A DNA stretch of 64,000 nt from Centropus unirufus (Eukaryota; Chordata; Aves; Cuculiformes; Centropidae): the NCBI GenBank assembly GCA_013397695.1, contig VYZI01000113.1, positions 1,634,709-1,698,708 on the forward strand, written 5' to 3'. The position numbers and the translations under genes were made by a program. The notes under the pieces were generated by a model that saw nothing but the letters and a program-made list of their open reading frames with translations, was not told the origin of the DNA and ran no database searches. Below are positions 14,170 through 28,186 of this stretch, piece by piece (positions within the stretch are counted from its first letter, which is position 1; every line of letters begins with the position of its first letter).

Positions 14170-15225
14170 TGCTTTTATTCTTCTTAAAATGAGAGTGAAG
14201 GTATATAGCAAGAACAGGTTTGTTTTTTTAAATAGGCATGGAAGGATAGTTTCAAATCAAAGCAGGGAAAACCACCAAGATTTAGGTGCTTGTTCAGTCA
14301 AAACAGATAGGGACATTTTAAACACAGAGTATTTGCAAGCATCATTCTATGTTCACTATACAAATAAATCCAAATAGATATGCTATGCACAGAAAACGTA
14401 GGAAGAGCAAAGGAAAGAAAATTCACCACCTAAGCAGATCTCTGTGACTGATGTTTGTTAAACATCTGAAGGTTCTTCAGTATAACATACTGTGCCAGGG
14501 AAAATAATTTAGGATTCTATTCTTTGGACTTAGATTTTGTGATGAGGAGATGCAATATGAATCAAATGCAAGTATGCAAATTACTTCATATAAGCTACCA
14601 TTCTCTGTGCTTTACCAACTAAGAGGGGCTTGTCACTCAGGAATTTTCTCATTAGTTTCCTTTTTAGGAGCCCTGAAATTCAAACCACAGACTTCTACGT
14701 GACTTACATTTACTTTCCAAAATGAAACAGGAACAGTGTCAATGCTGCTTCTCCCAAACTGTACAAGTCATCACACCTTCATCTCAAGTCAGTGAGACTG
14801 ATTATTTTGGCAAAATTTGACAAATTATTTTGGCTTATTTTTAAATCCTATTATACAATAGACAGGATCTTGAGATCCCACCTATCTTTTTGGCCCATGT
14901 AGAGAAGAATTAAACAAAAAGAAAACCCTTTATAAAAGTATCCAAGATTTGTCTACTTTTATGGTCCCAAGAGGTTTAGTGTTGAATCCTGCCATTGCAC
15001 CAGTTAACCAATTCTCCCTGTTTTGAATGGTGTCCAGGCTTGCACATACCTAACAGTAATATCCTCAAACAGATTATCTCAATACAGAGTCAAACAACCT
15101 AGTTTATTTTATTTTTATATTATTTCTAAACATTAATATTACACTACATATTTTGTCATTTTATGAGATACTTTTTGTGTTATCCTAACAACAGCAAAAA
15201 CCTTGGTTTTGTTTAGATTGATAAG

Positions 15226-15252
15226 AAACATTGAAAACATTGAAAACATTGA
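15226..15252. repeat. Triplicated AAACATTGAA unit
   Basis: Three near-perfect head-to-tail copies of a 10-base unit (AAACATTGAA, AACATTGAAA register), a local slippage repeat. Confidence 0.85.
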
Positions 15253-17742
15253 GAGAGGGGCATCCCGGAAAGAAAGGAGGGAACTAATCTTATTTAAGGG
15301 TGACTGAATCTGATGGTTCATATTTTTAAATGGAACTCTTAAAAAGAAACAAAACTGTGAGAAAACGACAGCGGGAATAATGCTATGTGATGATACAACT
15401 AACGAGAAGGAGAGCCAGGACTGCCAAACTACCAGTAAACTAGTATCTGGCCATGAGGCGATGCCTTTTACAGGCTGAGCTCTGTCAAAAGACTCCATGC
15501 AGTAAGGTCCTAACTCTCATTTATCTTTCAGCTCCAGGTCTCAAAGTACCCTTTTCAATAACTGACGTTCAGGGAGGTGGAAGGGGGTGGAGGGATTGAA
15601 GGGAGTCATCTTTTACTAACAAATACTGCAAAACAGGCTTTTTTCTAACTACAAATTACTGTTGGGATCTGCTTTTGACTCATCATGTGAACAAGACTAG
15701 GAAATTCCAATATTTTGTAACATTAATTTCATTCCAGTGTCTTGGCACCAAAAATTCCAGGGAAGTTCCCTGTTGGAAATTGTGTTTTTGTTGTTTGAGA
15801 ACACGATGCATGGCGGGCCAGCTGGATTCCCTAATTCTTTTTCCCCTGAGTCCACACGTCGGTTTGGGCCTTCGGAATGATTGCTCACAGGAAAAGGTGA
15901 CAGAGCCTCTTTCTCTTTATGTTTCTCCCTACTTATTTCCACACCAAGCAGATAGTGAACCTTAACGCAGAGCTACTTCTGACCTGTTGCAGATTACAGC
16001 AGAAGTTGAACCCAGGCTGGCACCAATTTTCAATGTAACCTGCCTGCACTGGGGAGATATAGCTTTCTGATTCCCTCTTTGAATCTAAGATACGAGCAGC
16101 TGTGGTCTAGTTTGATGGCTCTTCAGCCCTTAAACATAGCCTTGGACAGATCTGCTCCAGATCTCTAGGTCATGAAAATCCAACCCCTGGTGAACACATG
16201 AGGGATATGTATTGCTATTGCCAATCCGCCTGCCTGCTGGGCCCCATAGGAACTCAATTAACTCTACCAACTTGATTGAAGTTCAGTGAATTGCATATAG
16301 TTTCATCAAGTCAGGAAAATTCTTTAGTTTCATAAGAATATACCAATCCATCCTGAATGAAAGTTAAGTACCTAAATCATATTTACACTTCTCTTCAAAC
16401 CACTGGATAAAAGAAAATTTGGTCACAGAAGCATTCTCTCAGCTTCTTTCAGTTCTTCTTGAAACACCTTTTCAGTAGCATAAGTAGTGAGTTGATATTT
16501 AGGCAGATGAGTTCATCATTGGCTGGGTTTCCTGAGAATGACTGTATCATGCAGTAGTTATAACACCACTTTTCCAGACTTTCAGCTAGCCCAGTTTTGC
16601 TTTTTTATTAAATTGTAAGCACTTTAGGACCAACAGTTTTTTTCTTCTTCTGTATTGTATTGTATATGTATTGTAGTTACATAGTGTTTTTTAACATAAT
16701 AATGTTTTATACTGTTGGTTTTGGTTTGGGTGTCTTTTCTTGAAAGAAGCAGCATCGACATAGTCCCTCCGGATCAGCAGTATGGAGTTCCTGGAACATT
16801 AATTATGTGTAGTTCACTTCAGGATTCCAAGATTTGGTTCTAGTCATTGTGATTAAATACATCCCATAGGAAGAAAATTATCTGGCAAGTGGCAAGAGGT
16901 TAAAGAGATAATTTTTTATCCTACAGTGTCTTAAACTAACTTCAAGGATGTGTTTCAACTGGGTTTTTAATTAATATTTCTGTTAAGTTGTCTCTGTTTC
17001 TTAAATGACTTTGACATGCAGGAGCTGGGAGGAAATTTGAAGGAAGGAGAGAATAGCATATTATAGATAGGGGATGATTGTGAGGCTTAGAAAAAAAATA
17101 GTGAATGGAAAATAGTATGAAAATTAAACTCCCAGAAGGAGACATTAACAAGAATTTCTTCTATGAGCTTATTAGGATTAAGCCTGCTAGGATCTGCAAA
17201 GCAGAAGAGATCTGAATGTATTAGTGGCATTGAGAAGTAGTAGGTTATAAGGTTTCCAGCTAGATTTAGTATTTTTCAAGCAGTGATGGAGAAGTTTTAA
17301 AGCAAGTGAGAATCTCATCTGGAATATTGTGGGCAATGTTCCAGAAAAACAGTTCTAAAATGCAGCCTTCAGGTAAGGGAGGTCTTGATGATGCAGGAAT
17401 TCTCTTCTGGGTATGCATTCCAATGCCTTTAGGCAAACTTCACTCTATAATTTAATTATTTAATCTTCACTAAAAGCTTGTCCAGAAAGCAGGGAAAAAT
17501 ACATTTGGCCTTCTGACTTCAGAGAGAGAGGGGGGAACACTGATATCAAAAGAAATCCTTACTTTCTTCATGTATCCATTTCACCATCTGACAAAAAACA
17601 AAGTTATTTTCCCAGTTTTGTAAATATAATTAATTATGTACTCATCATCCTGAATGATGAATTAAGCACGCTTTGCACTGTCTCTGTCCAGTATCATGAC
17701 TCATGACTCTGCCCGATATGATGGAAGAAAACAAAATCATCA

Positions 17743-17770
17743 TTTAGGTGCTGCACTGGCAGCACCTAAA
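17743..17770. repeat. Perfect 12-bp hairpin with 4-base loop
   Basis: TTTAGGTGCTGC at 17743-17754 is followed by loop ACTG and then GCAGCACCTAAA at 17759-17770, its exact reverse complement. I see no transposon or gene around it. Confidence 0.9.
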
Positions 17771-18407
17771 CTTATTATCTCCTTTTATGAGCCCTTAAGT
17801 TGTTTCAGATGCTCAGGAAACTGCATCTGTCCAGAATCACTCTGGAATGGGCAGATTGCTGGACTCGGGAGAACAGTCAGGAGACAAGCATTATCCTTAG
17901 CAAAATCCTTAGAAGGGGTCTAGTACGTAGGGTAGTTTCAGGGAATTTTCAGTCTATGCCTACCATATGGGTTCTTTCCAATACAATCCTACAGCAACTG
18001 CAGAAACATACAAAGTCTTTCCTATTGTATAAGTGTCACTGTGCAGAGTTGAAGATCACATGAGAGAAAAAAAGCAGGAACATGATTCCACTATCCAATT
18101 CTTAGGGCACTGCAGACAGAAAACAGACTTGAGAAATCCTAGTTTGCTGTTCATTGTTTCCATTAAACTCTAGCAAGAAATATGTAAGTAGGAGTTTAGC
18201 ACTATCTTGTCCACACTGAGCAATATTAACTAGGCTGAGGGGGCCAATGCTTCCTTCCTCCTTCTCATCCAGTGAAACTGGGTTTTCTACTAAACACCAA
18301 TGTCACTTTAATAGGTCATGTAGAGAACACCTCATCCTCAGAGGAGGATACGTGATTAGGCCTCCATCATCTTGATAAGATAATTAAACCCAGATTTTCT
18401 GTTTACT

Positions 18408-18422
18408 ATGAATGAATGAATG
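18408..18422. repeat. (ATGA)n short tract
   Basis: Nearly four perfect copies of ATGA in 15 bases. Confidence 0.9.
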
Positions 18423-21061
18423 GGGTTCCCTACAGGGTAGGCAGGCCAGGCACATCCTTTATGCTTGTGCTGTGGATGATTCACATGGTAGGAGGACACC
18501 TCCTGATCTACCAAGGGGGAAATTGAATATATGAAGACAAAAAACCTGAAAGCTGAATGATGCAGTGCCTGTTTTCTTAAGCCTTCAGCTAGAAAGTATG
18601 ATAGGGTAATCTCCTGAATGAATGGTCAATTCATGAATCATATGACAGGTTTTTTTCGCAATTTTCCAGACATCCTTTTGGAAATTTTCCAGCCATTGGA
18701 GCATCTTTTTATCCCCAAATACCACAAAAGATTAAGGTGATTGAGAAATCCGCTCTGCAAAGTGGGAGCTTATTTTTAGAAAACCCTTCAGATGTCAGCT
18801 TTAATAAGTATGTGGTGCTTGATATGCACAGTCACATTTTGATGTAACTTAAAATGACCTGCAAATCAGATAAAGTATTACTTTTAGGAGAAGATTAATA
18901 ACAGATCTGAGTATTCCAGTACCTTAAATGTTCTGTCATCTGGTGGTCTTTACAGCCCTGAGTTAAGTGCAAAGACTCCCCTGCACAATACATAAGAACT
19001 GCCACATGAAGTTTGGATTCTCAACAGTGCATTTAATGAAAAATAAATTGCCATAGGGTAGCTAGGAGGTAAATTCAAAGTCACATTAGATATCCTCTCT
19101 GCCTGTACATAGCATGTCAGATAGGTATATTTACAGGTGAAAACATTTTCATAAAAAGGAAGTCTCCTTAGGGCCTAGAATCTGTTTAACTGCACATACC
19201 ATAAAATGATAGATGGAAGAGAAGTTGCTTCTACTTTCTGCCCAGTAACACTGTGGTTACTGCCACCGTACACTGCACAGAGACCCAAGTTCACCATGTT
19301 TCTCAGCCTGACTGAGTTTTGATCTATGCCTCCTACAATAGAGATTTAAATACTAGGCAAGGACTTTGGGGGAGTGGAATGATTTTTCTCATGAAGGTAC
19401 TTCTGTGGGGCAGGTTCAAATCCGTATTCTGAAATAAAGGGTTTTCCAGGCATTGTGAGAAAGGGGTCACCAGAATACCAATATTTTAATTTTCCACTGG
19501 CTCTCTGAGTCCAAACAAGCAAAATTCACAGTATTGCAGTCAATAATACAGCCAAAATCAAGTCTGAAGGATTTCATTGAGCATGTAGGATAACCGATGT
19601 GGTTCATCATAATAAACCTCTTATATGCTGGTGAGGCAGTTGTCACTTGGGGTGCTTCTTTGATGACTAGGCCTTTACTAGGAAGCCTCACTCTCCTGGT
19701 TTGCAGAGAACCAAGATATTTTAATATTAGCCTAATTCGAAGAGCCAGTGTGATTCCGGTTTAATTTAAATTTGCCAGCTGGTTGGATATGAGCCCTCCT
19801 CACTGAATGTTCATATTATTATGTTTGTAAATGGGCACTGGAGTACATCCTGTCCTCATTTCACAGCTGCAAATGAATTAATTCTAGATTTTTAGTAGCA
19901 TCATTGAAAGCAAGGTTCCTCATCTGCTCCTTCAGAGGTCAGATTTTAAATGGCATCACATAGTTGGATCCTTTGAGTTCCACACACAGATACTGAACTA
20001 TGAAGCTGAGCACTTATTCTAAGATACTGTTCTTGTCTTCAGCCCCTAAGGCTCCAAACAGCTCTACCTTCTGTTCCTTGTTGATTTAACATTCCAGACT
20101 TTTAATCAACATGTTATGTTGTACCACATCGTACACTCAAATTTCTGTAAGGCATTTTACAACAACACCATTACTTTTAGCAACTCAGAGTGTAATCTCA
20201 TTTTTAAAAAAATAAATCCAATTAGCTTCTCAAATTCTATCTGCCCTAAACAGTGCTGAATGATTTTAATTAATTGACAGAAATATAATCAGCTTTAGTT
20301 CTCAATTTATCAAAGTCAAGCAAACGTGTTCTGCCTTGGATCATTCTAGACCCCTGTTTTAAGTAACTGGGGATTTACTGATAAAAAAATCAAACTTAAT
20401 TTGCCATAGAACATAATACGGCAATAATTGGGTTTTTTTGCAAAATTCCTGTATTAGTCCAAGCTCCCCCACAAATTAATACAAATATTAAAATTTCCTT
20501 GAGACAGGTTTCTTGGGTTGGGTGCAAGTCAGTGAGACCTGCCTCCTTAGATCATTATTTTTAGTAGCTGCTATTTACCAGCCTCCTTGTGTACTTTTGG
20601 AACAGAAAGAATATAATCTCCAGAGGAGACGCTATGTGAACACTGACTTGTCCATAACTGCAGAAGCAGTTATTTTTCAGCTAATGTAAATATCAGGAAA
20701 ATTTAGTAGGCTGGAATTTTGCATTTTATGGGATAATTTAGATGGTGCAAAATTAAATTTAATGGGCTAAGTGTATTATTCTGAAAGTCTGTTAACAGAG
20801 CACCATGTAGGAAAGCCTGAGCTAGAGTCAAACAAGTCAGTGACACAGATGAAAACGTACAGCCCTAAGGGCCACATTTCCTGGGTGAAATATCTCAGCT
20901 GGATGAATGCTTTCCATCTCAAGCAAAGTGCTGTGTAGGTGCACTTCTATTGTTGCTAGAATTTTAGATAATATTCTAACATAATGCTTCAAAATCTCAC
21001 ATTAATGAAGTTTGTTTTAAACAAGCTGTTACCTCCCCTCACTGGGCTCCCATGCACCATA

Positions 21062-21081
21062 TGGGTCTGCTGACAGACCCA
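21062..21081. repeat. 8-bp hairpin with 4-base loop
   Basis: TGGGTCTG and CAGACCCA are exact reverse complements around the loop CTGA. No further context supports an RNA gene. Confidence 0.75.
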
Positions 21082-24000
21082 CAATTGTGCTGTTGCTGTC
21101 ATCTCCAGGCTGAGGGTACAGAGGAACCTGTTGCGAGGAGGCACATGATTAAGCTGGATTTAAGTTGAGCTGGACCTCATAAAAAAACTCAAGCTCTCTG
21201 AGAGGACTGATACTTCCTGAAGGCAGAATGCAGCACTGCAAATATATACACGTTGACATCCTAAAAGTAGCATGGCTATGCTAGCACAATTTTGCATGCA
21301 AATTGGTTAGCCCTTGGTTAATACCCATAGTGATTTCTCTAGAGAGAAATTTCCATTCTGCTTTCATTTTTGCAGCTGTTTCAGCATTTCTTAGTAAATA
21401 TATGTCAGATGTCACTTGGCGGTTCTCACGCTTCACTCACTTCACTTTCTGTCCCAGATATACTAGGGATGAGTGATGAGTGACTGCAGAAAAGGGAATG
21501 TGTCGCTGGAAGGTTCTTTTGTTTTTTCTTTTTTTCCTTCTGGATGTTGCAACCTACTATACATTAAAATGAACAAGTCCACATCTGCAAAATGAGGTGT
21601 GTATGTTTATTTTATACCCTGAATAACTGACAGATTCTCAAGCTTATTACTTTCCAAAATATATTTTATTATGTTGCTCATTTTCTTTGTATTGTAGCAT
21701 TATGAGTTAGAGCCTGATTTAATAACCTTGAAACCCCAAATTATTTAACATCTGAAAACTTTGTTCTATGAACAGATTTACCTAAAATAACTCATAATAC
21801 TGCCCTAAGCTATTAACACACTTTGTCCTCCAAAAAAAGATTCTCTCAGCTTTGATTTGTAGTTTTTATCTAATACTAACAACTTTGGAAAAAGAAATGG
21901 AACAGATTTGCTGAAAGCATTTATAATTTTCCACGGTTTCAACATGAAGCTGCCATTTTAATACCATAGTATTTACATAAGAATTAACTGATAAAACAAA
22001 TCTAACTCCAGTCTGATAACTGCATTAGCAGGTTTGAATTAGTCTGTACAATGAATAACATTTTTCTCATCTATTCAATTAGCATTAATCTAAGCTACGT
22101 AAAGCCATATATTAGTCTCAACTAAAGCTGCAAGTATTAGAAGTACATTTACAACAACTGGGTACCTGCAGTACAAGGAAGTTTGAAAGCCTATGGCTTT
22201 GCAAGAAGAAAAAGCGTGATGACCAAATGAACTTTATTCACTGGGCAGAGTAGTCCTAATTTGATTGAATTGCCCTCAAAACCATATCTCCCATAAGCAT
22301 GAGGATCTAATAGTGCTGGAAGAAAACAACATGGTCCATGCCTATAAAAACAGTTGAAGTGTTTGAAAATGAACTTAATAATTACTCTGTACTACAAAAC
22401 CAGCTCTGAATTTTTTTTCTATCAACTGAATTCTATTGCACTATAGCATTTACACTGAATAAAATGGATAGTCTACTGGCTGTCCTCTGCTGTCTTTGAG
22501 AAAGTAAAATTCATACTGTTTTCATAAGATATAAGACACTAATAGAAACTCTGTTACTAAAATTACTTGCACTGAACAAAAAAAGCAATAACTCAGCTTC
22601 TGTAGTTTTACTGAGCACTTAGAATGGACACTCTGCTTTACAATGACTTAGTTGGTCATGAACAGGTATGGCACTAAAAACGGAGTTTGCATTTCCTCAT
22701 AAAAAAACCCAAAATCCATTCATCAAGCTGTAAACAGGACAGTTGAACTGAATGAAGACAACCTACTGTTGAACTGTCTCATTAATGTCCAATTACATGA
22801 TGGTCTAAGAACTCTTCCTTAGCTTTGTTTTGGATTTTTTAATGAATGTAATGGAATTAACATTACTCAGTTCATTGGTTCACAAGATTGAGCAGAAATG
22901 TGCTGAGCTACAGAGGATCAAATCATATTTGTTTTATTTAGGCATGAGCAAGCTTACTCATTCTGTGTGTGTGATAGGACTCCTCACGCAGAAGAGTTTT
23001 TAGGCTCTCATCCAGGAGCGTAGTGGGCAGGATTAGGAATCTGATCCTACAAATCCATTTAGATTAGCACCTTTTGTTTAGATTAAGAACTATCATCTCA
23101 AAACTAGTTTACACTTTCAAAATATGTCCTTGTAATAACACATATTTTACATTGATTACGGGCCTCTTCAGGTCCACTTCTATTCACATAATTCATTCTT
23201 GGCATTGCTGGCATGCTTTCTGAGGGGGAACCTTATCCTGTGTGATACTGAGTTCCATCCAAAAAAGATGCTGACTACTTTGGTACCTTCAGCTCCTGGT
23301 CAAATTGCAGGCTACTGACAGTAACCAGCATGCTGAGGGAGCATTAAGGAATGACAATATCGCTGTTTATGTATACAAATCCACTCTAAGTACTTAACTA
23401 GACATAGATTCTTTTCTAAGAAGAAAATTGTATTTTTTTTTTATAAATTTCAGCTGTTATGGAGTGATATTCTTTTCAAAACGGTTTGTGACAGGGCACA
23501 ACATATAAGTGTAGCAGAAACATAATGTAAGTACTTGAAAAAAATACCGTCAACCTGAACACATTTTATGGGATGATCTGTGGTCCAGATGGTAGTGAAG
23601 CTGAAGTTATTTTTTCTTGGTGCTGTGGGAATGAGATACTGTGATTCGATGCCAGTGTTTGATCAATAAAGAAAAATGTTGGCAATACTTTGGAATATTG
23701 TTCATTCTTGACTGGATGACGTGAACTCCAGTGATTAATAGTGGGATAGATTTGAAGAATTACTGGAAAAAGCTTTAAAATTATTTTCCTTTGTAGTGTA
23801 TTTCCATTCAGTGGATTGGCAAGGAAATAACAAAGAGAATTTACTGCTATGAATAATGTATCATTCGTACATTCTTTATATGCTTGTCCAACTGGCAGTC
23901 CTTGATTCTCTTAAGTTTTCGGCAGAATTACCTGGGTTTCCAGATATAAAAACTAATGCATCATTTGAAATATTAATACTAAGGTAGACTTTTGTCTATG

Positions 24001-25089
24001 TTCTTCTGCAGTGTAGCTAGTGAATATCTAAATAAACATTTAACAGGTCTTCAGTTATTCTAATACATTTACAATCTGCAGAAATTCTACCTATATTTAT
24101 GTAGGAAGGGGTAGAAAGAATTTGTTAGAATTGAGCTCCTAAGCCCTTGGCAATAGCATTTTTGTCATTAAAAAATCCCTGTAAAATCTATACCTGCTTT
24201 TGAAACATAGTCATGAATGAAGGGATTAAATGAGAATTGTTTGAGAATTCTAAAAATATTAGAACTGCTGCCATCTACTAATGTGACCTAATATTTCAAA
24301 AGACTTTTTCCATTTCTGAGTTTAGAAAAATGCATGGGATGAAAGCCTCCTTGCTCCATTTTGAACCTTATTTCTGCCAAAATAATTCAAATAACTATGT
24401 GAATGAGACAACTGATGAGAAACTCAGTGTTTGTGATTTCCTGTGCCCCCCCAGTTTTCAGATTTCCACTGAGTCCAGGTTTTAGAAAGTAATATTAACT
24501 GTATTGTCGGACAAGTGTCTGCTAACTTTTTGTTTACATAAATTACTAAAATCTAAGAAAGTTGGAAAATTAATTTGCTTCTGATCAGTGAAGTCTTACT
24601 TTCTACAGATCAGTTCCTTGGAAGCTCCTCAAGTCTTGTGGGAAAGCTCCAGGCAGCCTTAATAACACTTTGGTGTCCTGATGATACCAAGTCTAGATTG
24701 AGCTTAATCTTTAGCATAAATCTGTCCACTTGACTCCATGCTACGTGGACCATGGAACCTCTCTCATTCAGAGATAGAGAGATTTTGTAAATAAGGGTAT
24801 GTATATACTGTAAATTAAAATAAGATGTATCTGGGAAAAGTGTCATAATTGATAGGGCAGACAAGACAGCAGGAATGTCTGCATTAGGGTTTTAGCTAGG
24901 ATAAGAAAGATATCATCTGAAACACCTCGGTTGTCATTGATTATCTCCTTATAGCTGTCTGGCAGAATATGAACTTTCTTATGGAAGCATACTGTAAGAT
25001 CTCCTCCAACACATCCATACTGTAATGACTGTAATAAATCAGTGTACAGAGAGCTTGAATGACTTTGTGGGAAAGTCTAATTCTGTGAG

Positions 25090-25440
25090 ATGACAATAGG
25101 AAAAAGGTTTGGCATGGTAAGCAACCCTGGACTAGAGGCTGACAGGAAATAAGACAGGGAAAGGTACAAAGAGGAGACAAATCTGAGTGCTAGGGACTAT
25201 CAGAGGACCAGATACAAGAACAAGGAGGTGGATTAGGTAAACTAGTATATACATCAAATGTGGAGAGGCAAGATTAGGAGGCCAAGACTAGTTAGGAGGC
25301 CAAGTAATTAGTTCAGTAGAAGTGGTAACTGGTTATCTGAGGATAGAACGAAAGAGGTGAAAGTGAGGAAGATGAGGAAAGAGAGGGGACATGAACAAAT
25401 CAGAGGATATGTAATGCTGTGAGCCAAGGCTAGGGAGGAT
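25090..25440 (+). repeat. Purine-rich low-complexity stretch with 13-bp direct repeat
   Basis: The plus strand is strongly biased to A and G for about 350 bases. It contains TTAGGAGGCCAAG twice (25274-25286 and 25292-25304). No coding frame is credible. It may be an old decayed repeat or simple low-complexity DNA. Confidence 0.55.
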
Positions 25441-28167
25441 GAATAATCCTTACCTAGCAGCAGCACCTTTGCTCCAGTGCCTCATCATTCTTGAGTGGTT
25501 GTGTATCCTCTTCAGTTCTCTATTGCTCCTCCACTCTTATTAGATATTTGATGTTTCTTTGACCTATGGACCTTGTTTGCATTATCTTAGATGTATTCAT
25601 TGAACCTACTCATGAGCCAAAGTTCTTAATATCAATAATCTCCTTTAGTAAACAAAAATACCCATTACATCAAAGTAAATCAAGAAATGATATTTTTCTA
25701 CTCCAAACTCACTAAACGTAAACGTTCCACTCAAATACCTAATGTGACTGATCTCAGTATCTCTATTGATAGACAACCTGCATTCAGACTATTAACTGCT
25801 CTGTACATTGCAAGTATTGGTAGCAGAGTTATGCTGCTGTCCCATGAATTACTTTAGTTGAGCTTCATTTATCTGAAAAGCAGTTTCAAAGCCATGGAAT
25901 GTTCATATATAAATAGTTTAGAAAAATTTCAGTATGAAAATGAAAAAACAAATAATCTATTAATGATTTAATTATTTTTTTACCTGTGTATGAGAGAATC
26001 TGTTTTCATCTGTACGTACTTTGAATTAAGACATTTTGCCCTTAATTTTATTGAATCTGGATACAACTATCTAACTTTATCACTGTGATACATACTATGT
26101 TTTGTAATAGCACTGATTAGTAATGCTTGGAAATACTAACCAAAATTTGTATTCCGATTACAAACTTGTGTCTTGCACTGTTTAGCAGAAAGGAGATGGG
26201 CAGGAGGATCAAATTCAATACCTATTCAGAATTGAATAGCTATTTAGAGGTAACATAAAAACACGAGATCTTCAATTGTGATCATGACAGGTTTTCATGC
26301 ATGTCGGTAGAACCTAAGTTATTAATGATCAATAATTGCTGTCATCTCATTAATAAGCAGCCCGAAAGCTTATCTAACTTCTGACAGAGGCAAAGTCATT
26401 GCACACATAGCCATAAATAAGCACAGACCTTCATGCACCTGTATGTTCTTAAGAGCACGTGGCATTTAAAGATTGAGGAGGGTCTGAATTGGGATGTAAG
26501 TCCTAGAGACCGTAGGAGCTTTCTACTCTGAAAGCATACAGAAGAAAGTGACTGTCTTGAGAAAGTATCTGGATACCCAGAACACTCCTAGTTCTCCTAT
26601 AGGGAAAGGTTAACTTCAAGACTGGCTACTGCCACTCTTTCAGGCCTCAGAGAAGTTCTCACTTAAGTTCAGCAAACATGTTAAAGGGCCTAAGTGACTT
26701 CTTTACATGTTGACTTTGGAAGCCCAAGATACAAAAGAGCTACTAGGTGCCAGACATGGGTAGCATTTGTTTAAATATTTTGGGAGACCTCTAGTGGGCC
26801 TCCTACCTTGTCTCCCATTGTGGCTCCCACAGCTTACCTAAAGCAAAGTTGCATTTGCTTATAGCTTGGACTATGTATGTATATGTAGTTGATAGAATTA
26901 TTAAACATGACTGCATTAAATCACTGTTTATAAGTAGAAATCACACAATCATACAATAACTATTTTGGTTCTCAAATACTTGAGTTAATTGAAAAAATAA
27001 TTGCTCTAGCTATGCAATGCTGAGCAGAACAATGTTGATATGCTTAGAAGTCCATCTTAAATGCTTATCTTTTGGTGTATTTATAAGTCACAAGCCTCAT
27101 TTTAGGGTTTGCAAAAGAGAAATGGCACTGCATTTAGAGTTGGGATTCAAATGACTGAAGGATATTCAGAGATTGTTCTTATCTGCCTGTGTCACAGCAG
27201 TCCACACTGTCTAAGTATCAGCATAAATGAAGCCACTCTGGATTTCGCTTTCTTCATTATATTTTTTAACATAGCATAAAAACAGGACCACAAGTCTTCA
27301 ACTTCCTTAAAAATTCAGTAGGAATTTACAATAATGCTGAAATACTAAAATTTAGCACTACCTCATTTACAGGAGCACTTTCTAATTCAGGAATGATTTT
27401 TGGTGCAATTCCATATGCAGCCCCTTCACTTCATGTTAGTCATGTTTACTTGTACAAATGTCTCTTTCACTATTGCTCAGTGATTATGAGAGGGGAATAC
27501 TAAACTGTTGCTTTTCTAAAAGATGGTGTTTCTATTGCAATTTCTGTTTTCATGTTTATCACCATTCACAAAAGATTTTGTGCAAACTAATATTTAAGAA
27601 TTCTTAACTACAAATAACTCCATGATGTAAACATAAGTACTTAAATCTCAACCCTGTTATACCAGCAACCAATTCAAATGTAATTATATTGAAATCAAGG
27701 GAACCTTTCACAAAGCAGACATCCACTTATGCTTTGATTAATATTTATTAATTTTAAGTGGAAAGTTTAAAAAGTTGAAAAATATGTTTTTTCCTTTAGT
27801 AGGATTCATAAGTATATTCAGAATATACAAGTGCATATGCATTAATTCCTTTTTTAACCCAGTCATAATAGAATGTGAAATAAGATGCAAGGAGACAAGG
27901 GAATCACTCATTGTTCCCTAACAATGGGGCATAATATTGCAAAGTTCATAAATGCTTAGCTCTATGAAATTTTTGTGAGACATGAATTTCATAGAAGTAT
28001 TTGTGCAGCTACACATCTCCTGAAGCATTTTTCTTTTGTTGTATATCATGCCTGAAAATAGTTTTGTGTCTCAGTCTTTTCCTACTTCCCCCCAAAACAT
28101 TGTATTCCACACTTATTCCTCATTAAGAGAGAAATATTTATCTTCTAGCGTAGCATGGTGTGGAGAC

Positions 28168-28186
28168 GGGGATGGGGACGGGAGGG
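28168..28186 (+). other. Canonical G-quadruplex motif
   Basis: GGGG-AT-GGGG-AC-GGG-A-GGG: four G-runs with loops of 2, 2 and 1 bases, on the plus strand in otherwise AT-rich DNA about 3 kb upstream of PDGFC exon 1. Short loops of this kind are known to favour stable quadruplexes. Confidence 0.8.

Noticed and set aside
15139..15498. A 119-codon antisense frame
   Set aside because: No recognisable domain, and part of it (MFSMFSMF) is the triplicated 10-mer read in antisense. Within chance for 64 kb of DNA.
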